Assembly: GCA_021734025.1 (NCBI GenBank) | Contig: JAIPJS010000002.1 | Location: forward strand, 406,043-470,042 | Direction of reading: 5' to 3' | Length of the DNA: 64,000 nt | Origin: Candidatus Neomarinimicrobiota bacterium | GTDB lineage: Bacteria; Fidelibacterota; JAANXI01 | Shown: in pieces, positions 39,282-48,035 of the stretch | Position numbering within the stretch: the stretch's first letter is position 1 | Layout of the letters: each line of letters opens with the position of its first letter | Made by a program: the position numbers and the translations under genes | Notes under the pieces: generated by a model | Seen by the model: only the letters and a program-made list of their open reading frames with translations | Database searches by the model: none | Told to the model about the DNA's origin: nothing

Positions 39282-39833
39282 ATGAAGAAGTGGATTGGCG
39301 TACTTACCCTGGTCATGGTACCGTTCCTGGTCCAGGCCCAACAGATGGATCCCGCTAAGATATTTTTCGATGGTGGGAAAATGGTCGGCGGCGCTGGTTT
39401 TAACCTGTCCGGCCTCGGCACCGGATTCGGGGCGAATTTTGAATATGGGATCACGAAGAAATTCGGCGTCATGCCGGCGATTAATATCCAGAGCTACGGT
39501 TCCGGTACAGTCGACTGGTCGTTCACCGTCATCGACGCCTGGGGAACGTACCATCGAAAAGTCAGCCCGGGATTCCTGGAAAATATCCTCGGTGAAGAGA
39601 ATTTCGATTCCTTTGCCATGGCCGGCCCGACCTTCGTCACCTTCAAAGCCGGCGACGAATCCAGTTCCAAAATCGCATTTGGCGCCGGAGCTGGTGCACG
39701 GTATTACATCAATGACAATATCTCAATCCTGGGTGAAGGACGCTATCGGTTTGCCTCCTTTTCCACCGATACATATACCCTCAGTGTTGCGTGGTACAGT
39801 ATCGGAGTTGGGGTCCAATACGCCATTAACTAA
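39282..39833 (+). CDS. Outer-membrane beta-barrel protein
   Basis: 183 residues. Signal peptide MKKWIGVLTLVMVPFLVQAQ; the mature part is eight-strand-like with alternating small and aromatic residues (GGAGFNLSGLGTGFGANFEY, 'FGAGAGARYYINDNISILGE', 'YRFASF') and a final strand 'VAWYSIGVGVQYAIN'. It belongs with the broad OmpA/OmpX-like or 'outer membrane protein beta-barrel domain' group. Ribosome site AAGGAGAAAC. It may be cotranscribed with the truncated receiver gene 47 bases upstream. Confidence 0.8.
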   Translation: MKKWIGVLTLVMVPFLVQAQQMDPAKIFFDGGKMVGGAGFNLSGLGTGFGANFEYGITKKFGVMPAINIQSYGSGTVDWSFTVIDAWGTYHRKVSPGFLENILGEENFDSFAMAGPTFVTFKAGDESSSKIAFGAGAGARYYINDNISILGEGRYRFASFSTDTYTLSVAWYSIGVGVQYAIN

Positions 39834-39851
39834 AGATGGATTATGGAACCT

Positions 39852-39882
39852 GCGAAGGCCTTGTCTTAGTACAGGCCTTTGC
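39852..39882 (+). terminator. Hairpin after the beta-barrel gene
   Basis: Stem GCGAAGGCCT/AGGCCTTTGC (one mismatch) with an eleven-base loop, 19 bases after the stop codon. The following run is TGTTTCAT, so it is a weak terminator. Confidence 0.5.
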
Positions 39883-40178
39883 GGTGTTTCATATCGATTA
39901 GCCTTAGAGATCGTTTTTATTTAAATAAAAACTCTACTTTATAGATGACAAAAATTGTAAAATATTTTGTTCCAAATTTTTCATGGGATTTTGGTATTGG
40001 TGCTGATACCTCTTTTTCACTCCGAAAGAAAAACGATTATAATTTAATCAGATTTTATCCAACCACCCGTCGACGGGACTTACAATGAACTATATTTACT
40101 ATGATAACTAGCCATTTTATCGGTCGGCCTGACTGAGATTTATGTATAATCAAAATAAATGAACAATGGAGGAATGAC
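39883..40178. other. Intergenic promoter region, nothing specific seen
   Basis: About 296 AT-rich bases before the lipoprotein gene, presumably with its promoter. No repeat or RNA structure recognised. The lipoprotein gene has an excellent ATGGAGGAATG site just before its ATG. Confidence 0.5.
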
Positions 40179-41084
40179 ATGAACAGAGGAACAATCTTGA
40201 CAGCAGTGTGCATTCTGTGCGCTGGACTGTTATTAAATCAGTGCGAGAAAAACATCTTTAGTTTCTCCGCTCCGGATCAAACTGAAGCCAGCCTGATTGA
40301 AGAGGGACGGACTCTCATGAATGACGGCGACTACGAAGGTGCCAGGGAAAAATTTGCGGCAGCGATGGAGAACGATTCCACCAGTACCGCCGCCCGCTAT
40401 TACCATTCTAAAGCAACCCTCCATGCATCGGGTTTCAACGCAATTATCCTTAGTCGGAAGCTTGCCGGCCTTCAGAGCGGGAGTACCTCGAGCCAGAATC
40501 TTCCATTTATGGATATGAGCAAGGATTCCTCAAACATTTTGTACCAAGCCAATAATACAATTCTCAGAAATCTGAAGCCGATTGCAGACGGGACATACAG
40601 TGGCCGGTTCACGCGGCAGGATATCAACCTGGATCTCACTATGGCGACCGCGACCAGCGGCATTCTGAGCTTTAAAGACACAAATAACGATGGTGCCATC
40701 AACAGTCAGGATATCAATCTCGACGTTTTCCTCAATCCGGGCGGACAGGTTACCATCGAAGATTTGGACTCGCTTCAAAATAACCCGGATGCTCTCAACT
40801 CTATGATTGACAACGTCGGCACGCTGATGAACGATGCCGGTTCATTAATTACCGATATCCTTGGTGATACGACGAGTGGTGTCGATACCGAAGCGATAGA
40901 TCAGCTGATAAACGATGTGAGCGCCACTGCCAACTTTTACTATATCAACTCCGGCGTGCCGGGCAACCCGGGTGAAGGGGACAATGATGGCGATGGCGCC
41001 GTCGACGAAGAATGTCTCAACGGTATTGACGATGATGGTGACGGACTAATTGATGAAGATGCCCGAAGCTTCAACTGTCCATAA
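40179..41084 (+). CDS. Lipoprotein with TPR-like segment and Ca-binding/dockerin-like repeats
   Basis: 301 residues. A signal sequence ends at a Cys (LLLNQCEKN, residue 22), suggesting lipidation, though N-Q before Cys is not a classic lipobox. Residues 35-75 resemble one tetratricopeptide repeat ('EEGRTLMNDGDYEGAREKFA'). Dockerin/EF-hand-like motifs follow: 'RFTRQDINLDLTMATAT' and 'DTNNDGAINSQDINLDVFLN'. The C-terminus has two close acidic Ca-binding loops ('GDNDGDGAVDEECLNGIDDD', 'GDGLIDEDA') and two Cys. It starts an operon with a PorV-like and a small barrel protein. Likely a surface-facing periplasmic protein; role unknown. Confidence 0.78.
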   Translation: MNRGTILTAVCILCAGLLLNQCEKNIFSFSAPDQTEASLIEEGRTLMNDGDYEGAREKFAAAMENDSTSTAARYYHSKATLHASGFNAIILSRKLAGLQSGSTSSQNLPFMDMSKDSSNILYQANNTILRNLKPIADGTYSGRFTRQDINLDLTMATATSGILSFKDTNNDGAINSQDINLDVFLNPGGQVTIEDLDSLQNNPDALNSMIDNVGTLMNDAGSLITDILGDTTSGVDTEAIDQLINDVSATANFYYINSGVPGNPGEGDNDGDGAVDEECLNGIDDDGDGLIDEDARSFNCP

Positions 41085-41107
41085 TTTCAGAATAAAGGAG
41101 CCTTCAA

Positions 41108-42217
41108 ATGCAACGCTTACGAATCATATTTACGGTTTTTCTAGTGGTTTTTGGGATCCTGATTGTTGATTCCATCTACGCCCAGCGGGCGGTCTATCGC
41201 CCCGATATTCGGGCCATGGGCATGGGGAACGCCTATACCGCATTGGCCACCGGCCCCTCAGCAATGTCGTACAATCCGGCCGGCCTGAGTATCAGCGGAT
41301 TTAACCTGGAAATTTTGGGAATGCAAGCTGCCGTGAATCAGCGGTTCCTGAATGCAGCGACATTTATCCAGGATAATGTTGACAACTTTAGTGATTTTGA
41401 AAATCTTTCGGATCAAGAGGCCAGTCGGTTCCTGCAGGATATGGACCCATTTGACGATCGCTACGTTGGTTTGCGGCTCGGTCCACAGGTAGCACTCACC
41501 ATGTTGAACCTGGGTTTCGCGGCTTACACTGAGTTCAAACCGGATGTCCGCCTGGACAAAGGGATCTACGTTCCGCGTATTTATACCAAGGGCTATCTGG
41601 ACGCCGTTGGCGCTGTCGGATATGGACGTGAAATTTCCGTACCGGGTGTCAATTCCATGCACGCAGGGATTACGGCAAAATATGTGATGCGGTATGAAAT
41701 CGAAGCCATCAAGATGAATGCCCAGGATGCTCAGGATCCATCCGGCCTGTCTCAAACCATGCTGGATACACTCCCTGATCCACTGACTGGTGTTTTATTT
41801 GATGTGGGTGTGTTGAGTTCCCCGGCGCCGAACCTTACGGTTGGCCTGCATATTCAGGATATCGGGTCCCTGGGTGTTCAAGAACTGCCGATGCGGATTA
41901 ATATCGGCGGCGCCTATAACGTCTCAATGCTCTCAGACCTGCCGGTTCTTCGATCCGCAGTTGTGGCGATGGATATCAGGGACGCATTCAATTCCCAGGG
42001 GACCTCCTTGTTCCAGCGTCTGCACTTCGGTGCGGAAGTCGGATTGCCGCTTCTTCGACTGCGTGCAGGGCTGAATCAGGGGTACGTTACCACCGGATTT
42101 GGTATCAATCTGTTCCTTCTCCACCTGGATTATGCCTATTTTGGCCAAGAAATGGGTGCAAGTCTCGGCTGGAATCCCGAATTTAGTCATGTCATCCAAC
42201 TTGGTGTTGGAATTTGA
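41108..42217 (+). CDS. PorV/UPF0164-like outer-membrane barrel protein
   Basis: 369 residues. Signal peptide (ends SIYAQ). The start of the mature chain 'RPDIRAMGMGNAYTALATGP' followed by 'SAMSYNPAGL' is the hallmark of the PorV/PorQ/UPF0164 and FadL-like group, in which a Gly-Met-Gly-Asn turn is followed by 'yNPAgl'. PorV is a shuttle component of type IX secretion, and T9SS cargo is present in this window, but this copy could equally be one of several paralogues of unknown role. The end 'FSHVIQLGVGI' is a final beta strand. Strong AAAGGAGCC ribosome site, 23 bases after the lipoprotein gene. Confidence 0.8.
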   Translation: MQRLRIIFTVFLVVFGILIVDSIYAQRAVYRPDIRAMGMGNAYTALATGPSAMSYNPAGLSISGFNLEILGMQAAVNQRFLNAATFIQDNVDNFSDFENLSDQEASRFLQDMDPFDDRYVGLRLGPQVALTMLNLGFAAYTEFKPDVRLDKGIYVPRIYTKGYLDAVGAVGYGREISVPGVNSMHAGITAKYVMRYEIEAIKMNAQDAQDPSGLSQTMLDTLPDPLTGVLFDVGVLSSPAPNLTVGLHIQDIGSLGVQELPMRINIGGAYNVSMLSDLPVLRSAVVAMDIRDAFNSQGTSLFQRLHFGAEVGLPLLRLRAGLNQGYVTTGFGINLFLLHLDYAYFGQEMGASLGWNPEFSHVIQLGVGI

Positions 42218-42258
42218 CACCTAAACCGGAATACAAAACGAACACTATGGGAGGAACG

Positions 42259-42720
42259 ATGAATCGATTAGTGAAATACGTCATCACAATGGGATTGTTT
42301 GTGGCACTGACGCTACCTGTTAACACAAATGCGCAACCTAATGAGGGGCAGCTTGGCCTGACAACCAATGGAAGCGGCGTCAGTGCTTCCTATATGTTAT
42401 CAAATAATCTTCGTGTGAATGCCGGATTGAATCTTGGATTCGGGGACGATTATACCATGTTTGGTATCAACGGAGGTGCGTGGTTATATCAGCCGGCACA
42501 GGCGAACCTTGCCACTTACCTCGGTGGTGGATTCAATTTTACCAGCACCTCAAGCGGACCGTTTGATAGCTCGAACTTAACGCTGAATGCGGTGTACGGT
42601 GCAGAATACTTTATTGCGTCGTCCTTTTCAGCCAATGTGCATTTGAGGACGGACCTGGATTTTGATCCCTTCCGGATTGGTTTCGGAACGGGTATGGGTC
42701 TCACCTGGTGGATTCAATAA
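42259..42720 (+). CDS. Small outer-membrane barrel protein
   Basis: 153 residues from the ATG at 42259, which has a GGGAGGAAC site and is followed by a signal peptide (VALTLPVNTNAQ); the frame is open further upstream and overlaps the previous gene, but those residues are not signal-like. The mature protein is an eight-strand-like barrel rich in Gly/Asn with the ending 'GMGLTWWIQ'. Last gene of the lipoprotein/PorV-like operon and followed by a terminator. Confidence 0.75.
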   Translation: MNRLVKYVITMGLFVALTLPVNTNAQPNEGQLGLTTNGSGVSASYMLSNNLRVNAGLNLGFGDDYTMFGINGGAWLYQPAQANLATYLGGGFNFTSTSSGPFDSSNLTLNAVYGAEYFIASSFSANVHLRTDLDFDPFRIGFGTGMGLTWWIQ

Positions 42721-42747
42721 GGAGTACTATTTAATCCAAACGGCGTA

Positions 42748-42781
42748 AAGAAAGGGCGGGTCAGATGACCCGCCTTTTTTA
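42748..42781. terminator. Intrinsic terminator between convergent genes
   Basis: Stem GGCGGGTCA/TGACCCGCC with a GA loop, AAAGAAA before and T6 after. Serves the barrel gene on the plus strand and can serve apbE on the minus strand. Confidence 0.9.
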
Positions 42782-42802
42782 TTGTATCATATGTGGGAAC
42801 AA

Positions 42803-43846
42803 TTATGGTTCAGTCAGGTAGTCCGGAAATCCCTCAGAATAGTATACCGTCCCGGAAGAATCGATAATCATCCCCTCCAACACGGCATCGGAATTAATCA
42901 TATCAATTCCATGGATTGGCCCACTCACAAATAACGCAGTGGCATACGCGTCGGCCATTTCCGTGGTTGGTGCAAGTACGGTAGCGCTTTGGGAGCCTCG
43001 GACAGGCTTTCCGTTTTCCGGATCCAGGATGTGGTGATATCGTGTCCCTTCATGCATAAAATACCGCTGATAATCACCGGAGGTTGCCACGGCCTTATCC
43101 TTGACTGCCAGCACTTCCCGAATTTCGTCAGGATTTCGCGGCGCCTGGATGCCGACTTTCCACGGCTTCCCGTTTTTCGATCCCAGGGTATAGAGATCGC
43201 CGCCGGCATTTATGAGCGCCTGCTCTATCCCGGTATCCTGAAACTCCGCAATCGCCCGGTCGACCGCGTAGCCTTTGGCCAAGCCGCCCACCGCCAGTCT
43301 GGTATTCGGGGACTCTTTCCGGACTATATACGCACCGCCCCGATGCTCGAGTTGTACGTGACCGAATCCAACGGCAGCAAGGGTCTGATGCAGTAACTCC
43401 GAGCCCGGCGGTTCGGCATCCTCTTCCCTGAAATCATATAATTCGAGAGCGGGCTTCACAGAAAGGTCAAATGCTCCCTTGGTATGAGCGAAATACTGTT
43501 TTGCCCGGGAAAGCAACTCGTATACTTCTTGTGTGGTATGGATCGAATCTGTCGCTGCGTTGAACCGGAAAATTTCACTGCCGGGCTCCTCTTCCCAGAG
43601 AAGGTCTGAGACACGCTGCACCTCAGTGTGAGCATTCAGCATTGCTGAACGGGCGGACTCGCGGGAGTCGGCCATCACGGTATAATCGATGACCGTATCC
43701 ATAGCAAACTTTGTAAAGTGGAACGATTGCCGGGATGAATTGCACGCGGTCAGGCTCAATACCAGGACCAAAAAAACAAAACAGCGCAGTGACAGCGTTA
43801 TATAGGAGTTATTCACTGAGGGTAATCCACAATATACAAAAGTCAC
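42803..43846 (-). CDS. apbE: FAD:protein FMN transferase (ApbE), lipoprotein
   Basis: 347 residues from a GTG at 43846; a GTG at 43816 gives a more typical lipoprotein signal and may be the real start. Lipobox 'LSLTACNSS'. ApbE motifs: 'FAMDTVIDYTVMA', 'LAVGGLAKGYAVDRAI', 'ALINAGGDLYTLG', 'ATSGDYQRYFMHEGTRYHHI' and LDP. It attaches FMN by phosphoester to Thr in proteins such as RnfG and RnfD, which are encoded just upstream (candidate sites 'ITGATIS' and 'SAATPL'). It acts on the outer face of the inner membrane and ends the rnf gene block. Its first signature has Ala-Val-Gly-Gly where Asp-Leu-Gly-Gly is usual, a conservative change. Confidence 0.92.
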   Translation of the reverse strand: MTFVYCGLPSVNNSYITLSLRCFVFLVLVLSLTACNSSRQSFHFTKFAMDTVIDYTVMADSRESARSAMLNAHTEVQRVSDLLWEEEPGSEIFRFNAATDSIHTTQEVYELLSRAKQYFAHTKGAFDLSVKPALELYDFREEDAEPPGSELLHQTLAAVGFGHVQLEHRGGAYIVRKESPNTRLAVGGLAKGYAVDRAIAEFQDTGIEQALINAGGDLYTLGSKNGKPWKVGIQAPRNPDEIREVLAVKDKAVATSGDYQRYFMHEGTRYHHILDPENGKPVRGSQSATVLAPTTEMADAYATALFVSGPIHGIDMINSDAVLEGMIIDSSGTVYYSEGFPDYLTEP

Positions 43847-43931
43847 TCTGAGCCCGTCATGAGCCGGGTCGAACGACCTATCGAAGAGTGGCTTTTTGTA
43901 TGGTCATTTCAAAGGATATTAATCGGGAAAG

Positions 43932-44573
43932 CTACCCGGTAACACCATCCACCTGGCGGGATTGTGCACTGACCTTCGCCACCAGTTTGTTTGGTGCACA
44001 GACAATCCGCCCGGACTCTACCGGCCCCATTTTCAGACATATATCATGTTTACAAGAGGATTTGGTCGCTCTCAGTTTGCCATCGTGAAGCCGGAACTCG
44101 GTATCGCCCTGTGCTCCGGGAATTACAATGTTCTCAAAATCTTTTGTCAGATCGACCTGTTCAACAACTTTCCCATCCACCGTGAAGGTAGCCGTATTTT
44201 TCGTTGATTTTTCTCCGGTGGAGATCGTAACACAATATCCCCCATCGACAGAACGGCTCCGCATTTCTCTGGCAAATTCACGGATTTCGGAAGGCAGGCC
44301 GTTTCCCCGGGATGGATCAAGCAGCTGGCCGTTCCGGATAACGGAAAGATCCTGAGCTGCAGGGGTAACAGGGTGTGTTTCCACAACCGGATTGGCTCCG
44401 AGGGCGTCAAAACGACCCAGGAGTTTCTTAGCATCGCGTTCCGGGTTCATGGTCACCAGCATAACATTGAGTTCCGCAGCCTCCGGCTTCCAGAGCGGCA
44501 ATCCGGCTGCAGCAACTCCGACGCCGGCAAATGTGGCAGTTCTCAGGAAGGTCCTTCTATCGATTTTTTTCAT
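43932..44573 (-). CDS. Tat-exported NusG-II domain protein of the rnf locus
   Basis: 213 residues from the ATG at 44573. The start 'MKKIDRRTFLRTATFAGVGV' is a twin-arginine signal (RRTFLR). The C-terminal 90 residues form a NusG domain II-like unit with two Cys: 'SSCKHDICLKMGPVESGR' and 'IVCAPNKLVAKV', as in NusG-II proteins that sit beside Rnf, ApbE and similar genes. Its use there is unknown; the Cys motif may bind a metal or cluster, which would explain folding before export by Tat. It overlaps the end of the RseC-like gene by 17 bases, so it is in the same operon. Confidence 0.8.
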   Translation of the reverse strand: MKKIDRRTFLRTATFAGVGVAAAGLPLWKPEAAELNVMLVTMNPERDAKKLLGRFDALGANPVVETHPVTPAAQDLSVIRNGQLLDPSRGNGLPSEIREFAREMRSRSVDGGYCVTISTGEKSTKNTATFTVDGKVVEQVDLTKDFENIVIPGAQGDTEFRLHDGKLRATKSSCKHDICLKMGPVESGRIVCAPNKLVAKVSAQSRQVDGVTG

Positions 44574-45027
44574 TGTTCGTACTCCCGTTCGCGTAGATTT
44601 TCGATATTTCAAAATAATGTTTGCTGGTCTGTGCCGCCCCCCTGGCCCATCGCCATGAGAGCACCCCACTGAAGCCCAATCCGGCCAACCCCCCAAGGAA
44701 CCAAACCACCTCGGCCGGTATTCCCGGTAGGGAAATGTTGAATGAATATAAAACAAATATCCCAAGGAGAAAACCCAGAAGTGGCAAACCGTATTGCATC
44801 AGAGATAATTTTAACAGCAGATCATCGGTTTCAGTCACCAGCACCTGTTGTCCCACTTTGGCGTGTGCGGTATTCTTCGCCATAATGCCCCTCTCGCCGG
44901 ATTGGTTCGGTGCACAAAGAATGCGTGCGCCGCAGTCCTCACACGCGTCGGAGTCAGCGATTTCCACAAAAGCCCGCTCCCCTTCAATACGCTTTACAAC
45001 ACCTTTATCGAGTACCGCCTCCGACAT
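44557..45027 (-). CDS. RseC/MucC-like membrane protein of the rnf locus
   Basis: 156 residues. The Cys motif 'SDACEDCGARILCAPNQSGE' and the following two membrane helices (about 74-120) are typical of the RseC/SoxR-reducing (RsxC-associated) family found near Rnf genes. In E. coli the relevant Rsx complex reduces SoxR, and RseC is encoded elsewhere; here it is directly after rnfB (start codon overlaps the rnfB stop by one base). Probably reduces or senses redox at the membrane. Confidence 0.85.
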   Translation of the reverse strand: MSEAVLDKGVVKRIEGERAFVEIADSDACEDCGARILCAPNQSGERGIMAKNTAHAKVGQQVLVTETDDLLLKLSLMQYGLPLLGFLLGIFVLYSFNISLPGIPAEVVWFLGGLAGLGFSGVLSWRWARGAAQTSKHYFEISKIYANGSTNNEKNR

Positions 45028-45878
45028 CAGGCTGCCTTTTCCATAACATCTTCCTCTTCTGCTCCTGCGGAGTCACCGTTAATAATTACCAAACATCCGG
45101 TGGGGCATTTATCAGTTGGTAGTTCAGGTTCTTTCCCATAGATATCGTAATTGACGTACGCCAGATTGTTGTCCATGTACATCTGGTCATCTTCTGCTGC
45201 TCTTACACAGATCTGACACCCGATACACGCCTTGATACAAAGTCCGCGCGAAGTCTTTGGATCGTCCAGGTTCTTACAGAGCACAAACAACTTATCGGAT
45301 TCCGGATGCAGTTCGATGACATTCCGCGGGCACGCTTCAACACAGTTACCGCAACCGGTGCACTTCTCCTCGATGACCACCGGGAGCCCGTTATCGTCCA
45401 TATACATAGCGTCAAACGGACAGGAATCCACACACTCGCCGAAACCAAGACAGCCGTATTCGCAGAGTTTTTCGCCGCCGCTCATCAGGTTGGCAGCCAG
45501 ACAGGATTCGATACCGGCATAATCGGCCTTCTTTGCCGTCTCGTAAGCTCCGCCCTGGCACATGACCCGGGCGATCTTCCGCTCGGCGGCAGAGACCTCC
45601 ACGCCCATAATTTCAGCAATCTCGTCAATTTCGTCCTGCGAGGCCACGGTGCAGTCGCTGATTTCCACGTTGCCGCCAACTACCTCCTCGGCAAATTTCG
45701 CACAGCCGGGATATCCGCAGCCACCGCAGTTCGCGCCGGGCAGCGCATTCTTGACCTGACTGATGCGCGGATCTTCATCCACGTGCAGCTTTTTGTTCGC
45801 AATTGACAATCCTGTCGAGAAAAGGGCACCAAGTCCGCCCATACTTCCCATTGATATCAGTAGTGATGTTACATCCAT
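45027..45878 (-). CDS. rnfB: Rnf complex electron carrier subunit RnfB
   Basis: 283 residues from the ATG at 45878 (an in-frame TTG lies nine bases upstream; neither has a clear Shine-Dalgarno). A membrane anchor is followed by a cluster-binding Cys motif 'GANCGGCGYPGCAKFAEE', then ferredoxin-type motifs 'CLGFGECVDSCPFDA' and 'CTGCGNCVEACPRN', and another pair near 'CIGCQICVRAAEDD'. It passes electrons from ferredoxin to the membrane complex. The gene is separated from the rest of the rnf genes by 374 bases containing palindromic repeats and AGTGTT repeats, an unusual break in this operon. Confidence 0.94.
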   Translation of the reverse strand: MDVTSLLISMGSMGGLGALFSTGLSIANKKLHVDEDPRISQVKNALPGANCGGCGYPGCAKFAEEVVGGNVEISDCTVASQDEIDEIAEIMGVEVSAAERKIARVMCQGGAYETAKKADYAGIESCLAANLMSGGEKLCEYGCLGFGECVDSCPFDAMYMDDNGLPVVIEEKCTGCGNCVEACPRNVIELHPESDKLFVLCKNLDDPKTSRGLCIKACIGCQICVRAAEDDQMYMDNNLAYVNYDIYGKEPELPTDKCPTGCLVIINGDSAGAEEEDVMEKAA

Positions 45879-45920
45879 AGTTAACAACCGTGTTATTGTG
45901 TTAAAGTGTTATCGTTAGCC

Positions 45921-45943
45921 GCCTTTGAATGAGATTCAAAGGC
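45921..45943. repeat. Palindrome A: GCCTTTGAAT-GAG-ATTCAAAGGC
   Basis: Perfect 10-bp inverted repeat. A second copy, with one mismatch in the stem, is at 51090-51112. Confidence 0.65.
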
Positions 45944-45945
45944 TA

Positions 45946-45967
45946 GCCTCGCAATCTTATTGCGAGG
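45946..45967. repeat. Palindrome B: CCTCGCAAT...ATTGCGAGG
   Basis: Perfect inverted repeat of nine bases around a short loop, two bases after palindrome A. Further copies are at 51058-51079 and 51495-51516. Confidence 0.65.
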
Positions 45968-46252
45968 TAGAAGCCCAATATTGATCTCCTTTATTTTTGT
46001 CACCAGTTTGGCATCCTCAGTTAGATGTCTTCTATTTATTATCGGTGAATTCGATGTTTTTCAGTGTTTCACCTGGTTTTTCTTTGCGTTTTCTTCGCGC
46101 CCTTCGCGGCTCAGCGGTAAATCATTCTTCTGTTTTTGTTCATTTTCCCATGACTCAGTGAATTCGGTGTTTTTCAGTATTTAATCTGTTCTTCGTTTTC
46201 TGTTTTATCTGCGGTCATCTGCCAAATCTGCATCATCTGTGTGCTATTTTTA

Positions 46253-46831
46253 TCAAATAGATATCAGCCCCGCAAACCCCATAAACGCCAGCGCCAGTCC
46301 ACCCGCCACTATCATTGTGATGCCTGCGCCCTGAAAATGTTTCGGAACATTTGCGAGTTCCAGTTCCTCGCGGATGCCGGCCATAATGACCAGCGCCATC
46401 GTGAAACCGACTCCGGCGCCGACCCCGTAGACCAGGCTCTCCAGGAACCCGTAATCCCGGAGCACTGCAAACAGCGCTAGCCCAAGGATTGCACAGTTCG
46501 TGGTGATCAATGGTAAATAAATTCCCAGCGTATCGTACAGCGGCTTGCTGATTTTGAGGATGAACATCTCCACCAGCTGCACCAGCGATGCGATCACCAG
46601 GATAAATGAGACGTATTCCAGGATAACCACGTTGAACGGTACCAGTATCAGATGGTAAATCAGCCAGGTCACTGCCGCGGTAATCGTCATAACAAAGGTA
46701 ACAGCCATCCCCATACTCACTGCCGACGAGAGCTTCTTGGAGACGCCGACGAACGGGCATATCCCCAGGAAATAGGCGAGAACAAAGTTATTGACCACCG
46801 CCGCAGAGATAAAAATCAGAAAGAGTTTCAT
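46253..46831 (-). CDS. rnfA: Rnf complex membrane subunit RnfA
   Basis: 192 residues, six membrane helices, standard RnfA: 'NNFVLAYFLGICPFVGVSKK', 'MAVTFVMTITAAVTWLIY', 'ITTNCAILGLALF', 'MAGIREELELANVPKHFQG'. With RnfE it forms the membrane ion-path half of the pump, and resembles NqrE. Starts inside the end of rnfE (four-base overlap), so the two are coupled. Confidence 0.96.
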   Translation of the reverse strand: MKLFLIFISAAVVNNFVLAYFLGICPFVGVSKKLSSAVSMGMAVTFVMTITAAVTWLIYHLILVPFNVVILEYVSFILVIASLVQLVEMFILKISKPLYDTLGIYLPLITTNCAILGLALFAVLRDYGFLESLVYGVGAGVGFTMALVIMAGIREELELANVPKHFQGAGITMIVAGGLALAFMGFAGLISI

Positions 46832-47439
46832 GCTTCGGCCCTCCGCTCGTTAATCCAGTTGGCCAGTCCGATGAGCAGCCCCAGCGTCAGGAATGCGCCC
46901 GGCGGGAGGATCATCACCATCCATGGTGAGAACCAGTCGCCAAGCAGCGTAATATTCAACAACGAACCTGATCCCAGGATCTCCCGGATACCTCCGAGTA
47001 CAAATAATACCAGCAGAAAACCGGTGCCCATTCCCAGGGCATCGATAAATGATCGCCCGGGCGTGTTCTTCGAGGAGAACGCCTCCTGTCGCCCGAGGAT
47101 GAGACAGTTCACTACAATTAAGGGGACGTACGGGCCGAGTGCCTTGCTGATCTCTGGTGTAAATGCTGCCAGAAACCGGTCTGCCAGGGTGACGAACGTG
47201 GCGATAATCACGATATAGCTCGCGATCCGCACCTGGTGTGGAATTAAGTTCCGAAGCGACGAAATTATTACACTGGAACTGACCACGACGAACGTGGTCG
47301 CCAGCCCCATGGCAATACCGTTGACCGCCGAATTCGTGACCGCCAGAGTCGGACAAAGCCCCAACAGCGATATCAGTACTGGGTTTTCGTCCCAGAGCCC
47401 TTTGGTAAATTCGCGGGTTAATGAAGTGTTCTTCGCCAT
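46828..47439 (-). CDS. rnfE: Rnf complex membrane subunit RnfE
   Basis: 203 residues with six helices. 'GLWDENPVLISLLGLCPTLA', 'RIASYIVIIATFVTLADRFL', 'IVVNCLILGRQEAFSSKN' and 'GIREILGSGSLL' match RnfE/NqrD. Overlaps rnfG by one base and rnfA by four. Confidence 0.96.
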   Translation of the reverse strand: MAKNTSLTREFTKGLWDENPVLISLLGLCPTLAVTNSAVNGIAMGLATTFVVVSSSVIISSLRNLIPHQVRIASYIVIIATFVTLADRFLAAFTPEISKALGPYVPLIVVNCLILGRQEAFSSKNTPGRSFIDALGMGTGFLLVLFVLGGIREILGSGSLLNITLLGDWFSPWMVMILPPGAFLTLGLLIGLANWINERRAEA

Positions 47440-48035
47440 TACATCACCTGCTGCTTCCTGGATTGATATAATTCTTTTGCATCCGCAATCGTGTTGTTCA
47501 AAATATCCACCACCGATTTCGATGAAATAGTCGCCCCGGTAATCGCCTGCACCTGGCTCTCGCCGGCCGGCTTTTGATTTTTAACCACGGAGATGCCCGG
47601 AATTGGATCCACCCCCTGAAACTGGTCGGTAAACCAGTCCGGGTTCTGCTTGTTGGTCGGGTCTTCCACAATCTTCGTACCGAGCCCCGGCGTCTCTACC
47701 TGTTCCAGGATAGCCAGCCCGGTGATCTCCGAGAAATCCGGCGTCACACCGACCATCATCCTGATTTCACCCTGGAAGCCGCTGCCGATGGCGAGAAAAG
47801 CAATACCGACCGTCGCGTCCCCGGCATCTTTGCCCACATAAAATGTTTTTGTATCGGTTTCGATCTTCTCATACGTCTCGTGTGCCGGCAGCACATCGCC
47901 GATGGCCTGGCGCAATTGCTCTAGCCGGTACTGCTCAATCTTCGGCGCGGTGTATCCGTCCCAGGAGGATAGTACACCACCGGATAATGTGGCAATGAGT
48001 GTCAGAACGATAATCATCTTCCCTGTTGTATTCAT
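47439..48035 (-). CDS. rnfG: Rnf complex subunit RnfG, FMN-binding
   Basis: 198 residues from the ATG at 48035, which overlaps the rnfD stop by four bases (ATGA); the frame is open further upstream but lies within rnfD. An N-terminal membrane anchor (MIIVLTLIATLSGGVLSS) is followed by the periplasmic FMN domain. The flavinylation site is 'QAITGATISSKSVVD', in which the Thr is the usual attachment residue. ApbE in the same locus would load the FMN. It carries electrons between RnfD and the other subunits on the outer face. Confidence 0.94.
   Translation of the reverse strand: MNTTGKMIIVLTLIATLSGGVLSSWDGYTAPKIEQYRLEQLRQAIGDVLPAHETYEKIETDTKTFYVGKDAGDATVGIAFLAIGSGFQGEIRMMVGVTPDFSEITGLAILEQVETPGLGTKIVEDPTNKQNPDWFTDQFQGVDPIPGISVVKNQKPAGESQVQAITGATISSKSVVDILNNTIADAKELYQSRKQQVM

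Larger units (their letters stand above)
45879..46252. other. Intergenic region between rnfA and rnfB with repeats
   Basis: 374 bases. Contains AGTGTT-type repeats (45889-45912), two perfect palindromes (45921-45943 and 45946-45967) and phrase-like sequence at 46000-46250 ('CTTCGCGCCCTTCGCGGCTCAG' near 46090-46115, 'ATCTGCGG' and 'ATCTGTGTG' around 46205-46240). No gene found. rnfB may need its own promoter here. Confidence 0.55.

Noticed and set aside
46233..47356. Long frames overlapping rnfA and rnfE in another frame (46233-46760 and 46850-47356)
   Set aside because: Shadow frames of membrane-protein genes; the rnf frames have the conserved motifs.
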